Positions 15,400 to 23,019 of a stretch of 64,000 bases of DNA are shown piece after piece; position 1 is the stretch's first letter, and the number at the start of each line of letters is the position of its first letter. The stretch comes from JANRLT01 sp041736895 (GTDB lineage Bacteria > Planctomycetota > Planctomycetia > Pirellulales > JALHPA01). The translations under genes and the position numbers were made by a program. The stretch spans positions 33,224 to 97,223 of the forward strand of contig JBGSSS010000062.1 of the NCBI GenBank assembly GCA_041736895.1, written 5' to 3'. The notes below the pieces were generated by a model. The model was not told the DNA's origin, did not search any database, and worked only from the letters and a program-made list of their open reading frames with translations.

Positions 15400-16440
15400 A
15401 GCAATTGCAGCAGGGAACCCTGCGGTTTCCCCGCTTCTGTTCGATCTTTCGAGACACTTCTCTCGTCGTCTGCAGGCTGATTGCGCGTGGTTTCTAAGCG
15501 CTTTCCACGTCGAAAATCGGCGGATTTTCGTTCAAATTCCGTGCGCATTTTCGGCGCGCAGTTTCTTGCACGCGCAAAGTTGCGAAGCAAGTTTCGAAGT
15601 CCATTCGAGTAGATTCCACTCGAATAAATTTCGATTCGCGCGCTTTTCAAACACCAAATTGTCAAAGATCGACTGTCACCCCGGACCGTAGGCCAGGGAC
15701 TTAGGTTCTGGCCTAAGTCACCAAGCGACAAGCGCAACCTCACCAACATGCGCTGCCCCTGTGGCTAGCGGTAAACACTGCAGTGCAGATCCTGCGTCTC
15801 GTAGGTCAGTCTTTCCAGCCTGACGAGTGTTGATGTTGCTTCTCGCTGATCGTTGACCCTCGCGAAGCGTTCAACACGTCTTGCGTAGGTTCCAACAATC
15901 AACAGCAAGTGACGTCAAACAGTGTCAGGCTGAAAACCTAACCTACGGAACAGGGCACGACACAAGCGAACAGGGGAACATGTCAGGGATCGGTGACTCG
16001 CGATTCGGCTAGTGAGTGAACACCCGCACGAATTCCACGAGCTGCCGAGTTTTCTGGCTTACTTCAATCCGGCCATATTGAACGTGATCAGGCCCTTGCC
16101 ACTACCACTCAACGCTCACGGATCGTTTTCTCGCCAACTCGGCCCCAAGCGGCCAGTCGAGGAATGAATCATCTCGACTCGAAGCCACTGGGCGCACCAT
16201 CGCATTTCTAGATCCCACTACACCACACCAGTTGGCACAAAATCAAACCCCTTTTTCAGAAATTTTCAGGTCATTCAAACGCTGCCTACGGGTTCTGCGA
16301 GAAACTCTTTTTCTCCTTCTCGAAATGCTCCCTTCTCACTTGGGAATCTGTTACAAAGACACGGCACTAGGATTCGCTCGCTATTATCACGATTCATGCC
16401 GACGAATTCTGCGAGTCTTGTTCACAAGTCTGACTTTTTC
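15400..16440. other. 1-kb gene-free spacer with an inverted-repeat element (15800-15950)
   Basis: No open frame here looks coding. At 15801-15823 CGTAGGTCAG/CTTTCCAGCCTGAC-type sequence is mirrored by GTCAGGCTGAAAACCT and AACCTACGG at 15925-15949, which frames about 150 bases. A related pair is found at 63737-63876. AT-rich stretches near 15580-15660 may be promoter-like, but nothing definite is visible. Confidence 0.6.
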
Positions 16441-16460
16441 GCGTGGGTTAAAACCCACGC
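16441..16460. repeat. Palindrome, family A, just before a start codon
   Basis: GCGTGGGTTAAAACCCACGC, a perfect 20-bp palindrome, ends 7 bases before the ATG at 16468. It is a variant of the GTGGGCTTCAGCCCAC family seen at 28707, 28752, 43022 and 47752. Confidence 0.85.
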
Positions 16461-16467
16461 TACGGCG

Positions 16468-17673
16468 ATGCGCTACTTCTACTTGCTATTCGTGCTTGTC
16501 TGTGCCACTTCCTCGGCTGCCGAACTCAAATTCGAGCCGCAGGAAATCGAGACCAAGCTGACCGTCGGGTACGCCGTGTCGCTCTGTGATGTGAACGGCG
16601 ATGGCAAGACGGATATTGTCGTGGTCGACGCGGATCGCGTGCTGTGGTACGAGAATCCGACATGGAAAGCGCGCACGATCATCGCGAATCAGACACTGCG
16701 CGACAACGTTTGCATCGTCCCGCTCGACATCGACGGCGACAAGCAAATCGACTTTGCTCTTGGCGCTGATTGGCGGCCATTCGATACGAACAAGGGTGGC
16801 ACACTGCAGTGGCTGCAACGCGGCAAGTCGCTCGACGAAAACTGGAAGGTCCATCCGATCACGACCGAACCGACAATCCACCGGATGCGCGCGGCAGACT
16901 TCGATGGCGATGGCAAGGTCGAACTCCTCGCGTCGCCGCTCATGGGCCGCGGCACGACCAAACCGAACTTCGCGGAAGCCGGCTCGCGCACCATGCAATT
17001 TCCGCTGCCCGCTGATCCGGTCAAAGGGCCTTGGACGCCGCGCGTGATCAACGACGATCTGCACGTGACGCATAATCTTTGGCCGTGCGACATTGACGGC
17101 GATGGCAAGCTCGAACTCTTGATCGTCTCGTTTGAAGGCGTGTTTCGGCTCGACCCGACCGAGAACGGTTCGTGGAAAAAGAAGAAGCTCGGCGAAGGGA
17201 ACCAGGCGACCAGCCCCAACCGCGGTGCAAGCGAAATTAAACTCGGCCGGCTCGCCAACAAAATGCCGTACATCGCCACGATCGAACCGTGGCACGGGTT
17301 TCAGGTCGTCGTCTACACGCCGCCCAAGGACCCCAACGATCTTTGGACGCGCGTCGTTGTCGATGACGAACTTCTTTGGGGTCACGCAGTGTGGTACGCG
17401 AACATGGACAACGATCCGGACGAGGAACTGATCATCGGCGTGCGCGACCACAAAGACGCGACCCACCGGAGCGGGATTCGCGTTTACGATCCGACACTCG
17501 ACTCAACAGCGCCGGGCGGCGTGCGATGGCAGCGGCAAATCGTCGATCCGGCGGGCGTCGCGGTCGAAGACGCGGCCGCGGCGGACCTCGACGGCGACGG
17601 CAAAACAGACATCGTGGCCTGCGGCCGCGCGACTAAAAATGTCAAGATTTATTGGAACCGCGGGGCGAAGTGA
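16468..17673 (+). CDS. Secreted FG-GAP/VCBS-repeat beta-propeller protein
   Basis: The 401-residue protein has a Sec signal peptide ('FYLLFVLVCATSSAAEL', cleavage near residue 18) and repeated calcium-binding blades of D-x-D-G-D-G-x type ('DVNGDGKTDIVVVD', 'DIDGDKQIDFALGAD', 'DFDGDGKVELLA', 'DIDGDGKLELLIVS', 'DLDGDGKTDIVACG'). These define an integrin-alpha-like propeller. Proteins of this kind are abundant in planctomycete secretomes and are usually assigned to binding or scaffolding rather than catalysis. I chose the ATG at 16468, which begins the signal peptide; the earlier 16396 ATG reads through the family A palindrome. Confidence 0.88.
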   Translation: MRYFYLLFVLVCATSSAAELKFEPQEIETKLTVGYAVSLCDVNGDGKTDIVVVDADRVLWYENPTWKARTIIANQTLRDNVCIVPLDIDGDKQIDFALGADWRPFDTNKGGTLQWLQRGKSLDENWKVHPITTEPTIHRMRAADFDGDGKVELLASPLMGRGTTKPNFAEAGSRTMQFPLPADPVKGPWTPRVINDDLHVTHNLWPCDIDGDGKLELLIVSFEGVFRLDPTENGSWKKKKLGEGNQATSPNRGASEIKLGRLANKMPYIATIEPWHGFQVVVYTPPKDPNDLWTRVVVDDELLWGHAVWYANMDNDPDEELIIGVRDHKDATHRSGIRVYDPTLDSTAPGGVRWQRQIVDPAGVAVEDAAAADLDGDGKTDIVACGRATKNVKIYWNRGAK

Positions 17674-17688
17674 AAATGCAAATGCGGT

Positions 17689-17913
17689 TGAACAGAAGGC
17701 CGCAAAGAACGCAAAGAATACAAATACGAGTTTCGACAGAAGGTTACGAAGGAAACGAAGAGGGGATTTTGTGACAAGAACCATTACTCGCAAACCGCGT
17801 TTTTTTGAAAAGATGTTTATTGAAATGCATTTGCCTTTCCTTCGTTACCTTCGCTTCCTTCTGTAGAATACTCCTCGCATTTTTCTCTGCGATCTTTGCG
17901 GCCTTCTGTTCAA
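17689..17913. repeat. Nested inverted repeat element (about 225 bp)
   Basis: Outer arms contain GAACAGAAGGCCGCAAAG (17690-17707) and CTTTGCGGCCTTCTGTTC (17894-17911). Inner arms contain ACAGAAGGTTACGAAGG (17737-17753) and CCTTCGTTACCTTCGCTTCC with CTTCTGT (17838-17864). The structure is like a miniature inverted-repeat element and has no coding capacity. Confidence 0.85.
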
Positions 17914-18093
17914 TATTCTGCTGCATCGAAATAACGAAAAAAGCACGAGCGGCGAACAGTTGCCTGAACGCCATTCGTGCTTTGCGTGTTTTCGGATATG
18001 GTTCTTGTGCCGACTCGCTCGAAGCATGGCTTCGTGCTACGTCGGCGTACTCGCCGCAATCAACTCTGCCGCGTTCGTAGCAATGGCTACGAA

Positions 18094-18696
18094 CTACCCA
18101 ACGTTGCGGACAACGCCGACCAGGACACCGAGAATCTTGGCTTCCTTGACGTAGATTGGCTTCATCGTGCTGTTGGCCGGTTGCAGACGGATGCGGCCTT
18201 TTTCCGGATACCAGTACTTGAGCGTTGTTTCGCCTTCATCGGTTTGGGCAACGACGATCTGGCCGGGGCTGGCTTCGCGGGCTTTACGCACGACGACGTA
18301 ATCGCCGTCGGCAATTTGCGCTTCGATCATCGAGTCGCCGCTGACGCTCAGCACGAACAAATTTTTCTTGCTGAACATCGCGTCGAAGTCGACTCGTTCA
18401 TCTTGTTCAATCGCTTCGTGCAAGACACCGGCCGCGATTCGGCCACGGAGAGGAAGGCCCTTCTCTTCGGCGAACCCGTCGACGATTTGGATCGCGCGGG
18501 ACATACCCGGCTCGCGGGTGATGATCCCTTTCTTTTCGAGGGCCTTGAGATGGCACATGACGCCGTTCGGGCTGGCGATTTCAAAGTGATCGCCAATCTC
18601 GCGAACCGTGGGGCCATAGCCGCGCGAGCGCATCTTTTCCTTGATGAAGTTCATCACCGCTTCTTGGCGTTTTGTCAGGTCGTTTTGCTCGGACAT
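18094..18696 (-). CDS. lexA: LexA repressor (SOS response)
   Basis: The 200-residue protein matches LexA in length and layout. The N-terminal winged helix-turn-helix ('TKRQEAVMNFIKEKMRSRGY', 'PTVREIGDHFEIASPNGVMCHL') binds operators. The C-terminal S24-type domain has the self-cleavage bond Ala89-Gly90 ('RIAAGVLHE'), the nucleophile Ser122 ('SVSGDSMIEAQI') and the general base Lys160 ('ETTLKYWYP'), so it should be cleavable on RecA activation. AAAGGA lies about 10 bases before the ATG. I could not identify its own operator with confidence; LexA boxes differ between phyla. Confidence 0.95.
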   Translation of the reverse strand: MSEQNDLTKRQEAVMNFIKEKMRSRGYGPTVREIGDHFEIASPNGVMCHLKALEKKGIITREPGMSRAIQIVDGFAEEKGLPLRGRIAAGVLHEAIEQDERVDFDAMFSKKNLFVLSVSGDSMIEAQIADGDYVVVRKAREASPGQIVVAQTDEGETTLKYWYPEKGRIRLQPANSTMKPIYVKEAKILGVLVGVVRNVG

Positions 18697-19075
18697 CGTG
18701 TGGCATTCCTTTGACTGGAGTATGTTTTTGCTCGCCGGGGATTTGTGCCCCAGGGCCAGGAAATCGCAACCAAGCGCCGAATAACAACGGACCGGCTTGA
18801 GGTGAACCTGTACCCTTAACCATGTAATATACGCCCGTTCACGTCAAGTCCATTTGTACAGTAATCGGCAAAATATTTTCAGACCTGCACCTATCCTCTG
18901 AGAAAAACTGGGGAATTCCAAGCTTTTTTCAGTAGGAAGAAATATTGGCACACAAGTTCAAGTTGGGTTAGGATGAATGTCCCACCCGCCAAAAGTTGCC
19001 GCCAGCCGGCGGATTTGGTTCACGCCCCGCCTCGTATTGCACGCCAGCCGTTTCCCCTTTTTGGATTCTGACACG

Positions 19076-20326
19076 ATGTGCCGCATTGCCCAACTTGGCC
19101 GTCTGATGACTTTTGTTTGTGCTGCCCTGCTCTGTTGCGAGTCACTTCCCGCACAGGAGTGGACTCGTTTTCGTGGACCTGAGGGTAGCGGCATCAATGC
19201 CAAAGTGGATATCCCGGGCGAATGGAAGGAATCGGACATCGCTTGGAAAATCGAACTTCCGGGCAAAGGGCACTCTTCGCCCGTGCTCTGGGGGGACAAG
19301 CTCTTTGTCAACAGCGCGATCGCAGAAACGGGCGAACGCGTGATCTGCGGCATCGATTCGGCCAAGGGGAAGATCCTGTGGACGAAAAAATTTCCCGCCA
19401 GTGCCAGCTTCCGGATTCATGCGCAAAACAGTTTCTCGTCCGGTTCGCCGGCGTGTGACAAGGACGCCGTCTACTTTGCTTGGGCCTCGCCCGAGAAAGG
19501 CGAACTCATCGCCGTCGATCACGCGGGCAAGGTACTGTGGGAAGCGCCGCTCCCCGGGTACGTTAGCCGGCATGGGTTCGGCAGCTCGCCGATTGTGCAT
19601 GGCGACTTGGTTTATCTGACCTACGATCAAGATGGCCCGAGCACTGTCTTTGCGATGGATCGCAAGACAGGCGAGAAAAAATGGAGCGTCGAACGCAAGG
19701 TTCTCAACGAACAAAATGCGAGCTACGCCACACCGATGATTTTGCCCGCGATGGGCAAGCAAAGCGAATGCCTGATCATCAACAGTTGGGCTCATGGCAT
19801 CAGTTGCTTGAACCCGACGAACGGAGCGACGATCTGGGAGAAGACGGTCTTCCATCGCAGGCCGGTGGGTTCGCCAATCTTGCACAACGGCATGATCATC
19901 GGCAATTGCGGCGAAGGGGGCGGCGACAACGCCGTCATCGGACTCAAGGTCAACAACCACGAACCGGAAATCGCATTCAAGATCGACAAGACGATGGCCC
20001 CGTATGTGCCGACGATTATTGCCGAGGGCTACTACGCGTATCTGTGGAGCGACAAGGGGATCGTCAATTGTATTCACCTGCCCGACGGCAAGAAGGTCTG
20101 GCAACAGCGCATCGGCGGCAATTTTTCTAGTTCGCCCGTCATCGCCAAGGACAAGTTGATCAATATCTCGGCCGAGGGCGAGGTCATTGTTCTCGCCACG
20201 GGCGACAAATTCCAGCAACTCGGCAAAAACAAACTCGGCGAAACGACCCGCTCGACCCCGGCTCTGGCGAATGGAAAAATGTTCATCAGGACCGAAGGGC
20301 ATCTACATGCGGTGAAGGGAAAGTAA
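19076..20326 (+). CDS. Secreted PQQ-like beta-propeller protein
   Basis: The 416-residue protein has a signal peptide ('LMTFVCAALLCCESLPAQ') and then repeats of a PQQ-type propeller ('VICGIDSAKGKILWTKKF', 'LIAVDHAGKVLWEAPLPG', 'VFAMDRKTGEKKWSVE', 'HGISCLNPTNGATIWEK'), with the W/G docking positions. It starts its mature part with 'EWTRFRGPEGSG', a common opening of planctomycete PQQ-like proteins. Catalytic residues of quinoprotein alcohol dehydrogenases are not evident, so an enzyme activity should not be assumed. It is followed after about 57 bases by the sulfatase on the same strand. The ATG at 19076 begins the signal peptide. Confidence 0.88.
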   Translation: MCRIAQLGRLMTFVCAALLCCESLPAQEWTRFRGPEGSGINAKVDIPGEWKESDIAWKIELPGKGHSSPVLWGDKLFVNSAIAETGERVICGIDSAKGKILWTKKFPASASFRIHAQNSFSSGSPACDKDAVYFAWASPEKGELIAVDHAGKVLWEAPLPGYVSRHGFGSSPIVHGDLVYLTYDQDGPSTVFAMDRKTGEKKWSVERKVLNEQNASYATPMILPAMGKQSECLIINSWAHGISCLNPTNGATIWEKTVFHRRPVGSPILHNGMIIGNCGEGGGDNAVIGLKVNNHEPEIAFKIDKTMAPYVPTIIAEGYYAYLWSDKGIVNCIHLPDGKKVWQQRIGGNFSSSPVIAKDKLINISAEGEVIVLATGDKFQQLGKNKLGETTRSTPALANGKMFIRTEGHLHAVKGK

Positions 20327-20383
20327 GGACCAGCGTTACGTTGCACGATCCCCTGGACATCGAACATCACGTTTTTTGACATT

Positions 20384-21838
20384 ATGAAAAACTGCTTGGG
20401 ACTTCTGGGAACGTTGTTCGCTTTGTTGGGCAGGCTCAATGCCGCTGAGCACTTGGCCGCAAAGCCGAATATCATCTTCATCCTGGCGGATGATCTCGGC
20501 TGCATGGATGTCGGTTGCTTCAATCCAAAGACGTTTTACGAAACGCCGAACATCGATGCGCTGGCCAAACGCGGGATGCGTTTCACTCAAGCTTACGCCG
20601 CATGCTGCGTCTGCTCGCCGACACGCGGCAGCATTATGACCGGGAAATATCCGCCGCGCTTCGGGATTACGGATTTCATTCCGGGCGCGGCCTCGGGCAA
20701 GCTCAAGTCCGCCCCCAATGCGAATCATCTGCCGCTCGACGAAGTCACGCTCGCCGAAGCTCTCGGCGCGCATGGCTATGAGACGTTTTTCTCCGGCAAG
20801 TGGCATCTCGGCGGCGGCGAGTTCTATCCAGGGGCACAGGGTTTCCCTAAAGACCTCGGCAACGGCGGAGGCACCAAGGGCAACGTCCAGTTCTGGTATC
20901 CCAAGTCCGGTTTGCCTCTGCCCGATCCCAAAGACGACCCGAAGACCACGGAACGGATCGTGAACGACGCGGTGAAATTCATTGGCGAGCCGCGAGACCG
21001 GCCGTTCTTTGCCTACTTGCCGTTTCTGGCCGTGCATACTCCGCTCGGGGCCCGCGCGGAACTTGTCGAAAAGTACAAACAGAAAGCAACCAGCGCGCCG
21101 CCAGACGCGTGGGGCCAGGAACGCGATCGCCGTGTGCGGCTCGCCCAAAACAACGCAGTCTACGCCGCGATGCTCGAGCAGCTTGATACGGGTATCGGCC
21201 GCATCTGCAGCGCGCTCGAGAAAAACGGCCTCACCGAAAAGACGATCATCGTTTTTATGTCCGACAACGGCGGACTCTCTACCGTCAATAATCCTCCGAC
21301 TTCGAATTCGCCGCTCCGCGCCGGCAAAGGTTGGCCCTACGAAGGCGGAGTGCGCGAGCCGCTGATCATTTGCGCGCCCGGCGTTGCCAAGCCCGGGAGT
21401 GTCTGCGACGTGCCGGTGATCAGCACCGATTTTTATCCGACGCTGCTCCAACTCGCCGGCTTGGAATTACAACCGCGGCAGCATCTCGATGGCGTGAGCT
21501 TCGTTCCGTTGCTGCGGGGCGAAAATGTCCCACGCGGTAAACCACTCTTTTGGCACTACCCGCATTACCACGGTTCGGGCAGCATGCCGAACGGCGCGAT
21601 GCGCGACGGCGATTGGAAGCTGATCGAGTGGTTCGAGGATGGCGCGCTGGAACTCTATAACATCCGACAAGATCTCGGCGAAACGAAGAACCTGGCCGAG
21701 CAAGAACCCGCGAAAGTGAAAGAATTGCACGCGCAACTTCTCGCGTGGCGGAAAGATGTCGGAGCATTAATGCCCACGCCGAATCCCGAACCCGCACGAA
21801 AAAAGGGGAAGCAGGCAGCGGCCCAAAAACAGCCCTGA
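20384..21838 (+). CDS. Secreted arylsulfatase-family enzyme
   Basis: A type I sulfatase, hydrolysing sulfate esters, probably on polysaccharides. After a signal peptide ('LGLLGTLFALLGRLNA'), 'KPNIIFILADDLG' supplies the metal-binding Asp36-Asp37 and 'CCVCSPTRGSIMTGKYP' holds the C-x-P-x-R motif, with Cys77 to be converted to formylglycine by a maturase that is not in this window. 'FFSGKWHLGG' (Lys and His of the active site) and 'VFMSDNGG' complete the signature. Length, 484 residues, fits the family. The C-terminal end is Lys-rich. The natural substrate cannot be told from sequence. Confidence 0.93.
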   Translation: MKNCLGLLGTLFALLGRLNAAEHLAAKPNIIFILADDLGCMDVGCFNPKTFYETPNIDALAKRGMRFTQAYAACCVCSPTRGSIMTGKYPPRFGITDFIPGAASGKLKSAPNANHLPLDEVTLAEALGAHGYETFFSGKWHLGGGEFYPGAQGFPKDLGNGGGTKGNVQFWYPKSGLPLPDPKDDPKTTERIVNDAVKFIGEPRDRPFFAYLPFLAVHTPLGARAELVEKYKQKATSAPPDAWGQERDRRVRLAQNNAVYAAMLEQLDTGIGRICSALEKNGLTEKTIIVFMSDNGGLSTVNNPPTSNSPLRAGKGWPYEGGVREPLIICAPGVAKPGSVCDVPVISTDFYPTLLQLAGLELQPRQHLDGVSFVPLLRGENVPRGKPLFWHYPHYHGSGSMPNGAMRDGDWKLIEWFEDGALELYNIRQDLGETKNLAEQEPAKVKELHAQLLAWRKDVGALMPTPNPEPARKKGKQAAAQKQP

Positions 21839-22077
21839 TTGTTGGGCATTATATCCAAGGCGTCTGAACGTTCTTGCGGAACATCGTTGCACGCAACTGC
21901 CCTAGTGGTTGTTAAGAAACAGACCAGATCATTCCTAAAACTACCTTCCCCGTTCTGCCAAGGACTTGCGATTCTGACGGCCAACAATCAAGATAGTTGT
22001 TCCCGCCAGTTGGGGTCCGTTTTCGCAGACGGCCATCACTAAAACCATTTTCCTCTCTGTTCTTTTGGTGCCTTTGT

Positions 22078-22992
22078 ATGCTGCGCCGTTTCACTGTTTT
22101 GTGTCTGCTGGCTGTCGCATGTCTCGCTCGTTTGACGCTGGCCGAAGAGAAACCGGCCGCAGCCAAAGCTGCCGATGAAAAAGCTGCCGTCAAACCGCTC
22201 AAGGTGCTGCTCATCACGGGCGGCTGCTGCCATGATTACGCGAAGCAAAAGGATATCCTCAAGGAAGGCCTCGAAGCCCGCGCCAATATCGAGGTGACTG
22301 TCCAGTACAATCCTACCAAGGGGACCGACACCAAGTTCGAAGTCTACGACAAGGACAACTGGGCCGACGGCTACGACTGCATCATTCACAACGAGTGCAA
22401 TGCGAATGTGAAGGACGAGGACTTCACGAAGCGCATTCTGAAACCGCACCGCGAAGGCTTGCCGGCCGTGGTCATCCACTGCGCCATGCATTGCTACCGC
22501 GATGGAACCGATGAATGGTTCAAGTTCACCGGCGTCACCACCCGCGGCCATGGCCCGAAATATCCGTTCAAAATCGTGAACATGAACCGCGACAACCCGA
22601 TCATGAGCGGCTTCGGTGCCGAATGGACCACGCCCAAGGGCGAGCTCTATCACATCGACAAAGTCTGGGATACGGCCAAGGTTCTCGCACACGGCGAACG
22701 GATCGATCCCAAGAAAGCAGACGCCGGCGTAATTAAGACCGACGCCTGTATTTGGACCAACCAATACGAAAAAGGCCGCGTCTTTGGCACGACCGTTGGA
22801 CATTACAACGAAGAGATGAGTGACCCGAAATTTCTGAACTATGTCGCCCGCGGTGTGCTTTGGTCCTGCGACAAGTTGAACGACCAGTACCTGAAGCCAG
22901 AACCGAAGGTGGAAAAGAAAGCCGCCGCGCTGGAAGTTCCTGGCCCGCAGCCAACGTTGGCCCCCGTCGAAGTTTCTGTAAAAAAAAAGTAA
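22078..22992 (+). CDS. Secreted ThuA-domain protein (0-frame product)
   Basis: The 304-residue protein has a signal peptide ('FTVLCLLAVACLARLTLAEE'), an Ala/Lys linker and a ThuA-like domain (about residues 45-280; 'KVLLITGGCCHDY', 'DCIIHNECNA', 'PAVVIHCAMHCYR', 'WTNQYEKGRVFGTTVGHY'). ThuA domains have a class I glutamine-amidotransferase-like fold and occur in sugar-processing loci; the reaction is not settled. The start at 22078 begins the signal peptide; 21997 is upstream and unlikely. The gene ends in a nine-A run directly before TAA, the site of a putative -1 frameshift into the next gene (see 22983-23019). Confidence 0.9.
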   Translation: MLRRFTVLCLLAVACLARLTLAEEKPAAAKAADEKAAVKPLKVLLITGGCCHDYAKQKDILKEGLEARANIEVTVQYNPTKGTDTKFEVYDKDNWADGYDCIIHNECNANVKDEDFTKRILKPHREGLPAVVIHCAMHCYRDGTDEWFKFTGVTTRGHGPKYPFKIVNMNRDNPIMSGFGAEWTTPKGELYHIDKVWDTAKVLAHGERIDPKKADAGVIKTDACIWTNQYEKGRVFGTTVGHYNEEMSDPKFLNYVARGVLWSCDKLNDQYLKPEPKVEKKAAALEVPGPQPTLAPVEVSVKKK

Positions 22993-23019
22993 CTGAGCCT
23001 GCGGCTTCAAAGCCGCAGG
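22983..23019 (+). promoter_or_regulatory. Putative programmed -1 ribosomal frameshift signal
   Basis: The heptamer A-AAA-AAG (22983-22989) is positioned in the thuA frame exactly as a -1 slippery site. TAA follows at 22990-22992. Eight bases beyond the heptamer a 9-bp GC-rich hairpin starts: CCTGCGGCT (22998-23006), TCAA loop, AGCCGCAGG (23011-23019). After a -1 slip translation continues GTA-ACT-GAG into the heme-protein frame with no stop. The A-run spans 22980-22988, so transcriptional slippage or a sequencing indel are alternatives. Confidence 0.6.

Noticed and set aside
16232..16561. 109-codon plus-strand open frame
   Set aside because: Basic, Leu/Arg-rich translation overlapping the VCBS gene's signal peptide in another frame, with no ribosome-binding site or motif.
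22860..22988. ATG at 22860 as start of the heme-binding protein
   Set aside because: It would overlap thuA by more than 130 bases in another frame and give an Arg/Glu-rich leader instead of a signal peptide; frameshift entry or the TTG at 23025 explains the junction better.
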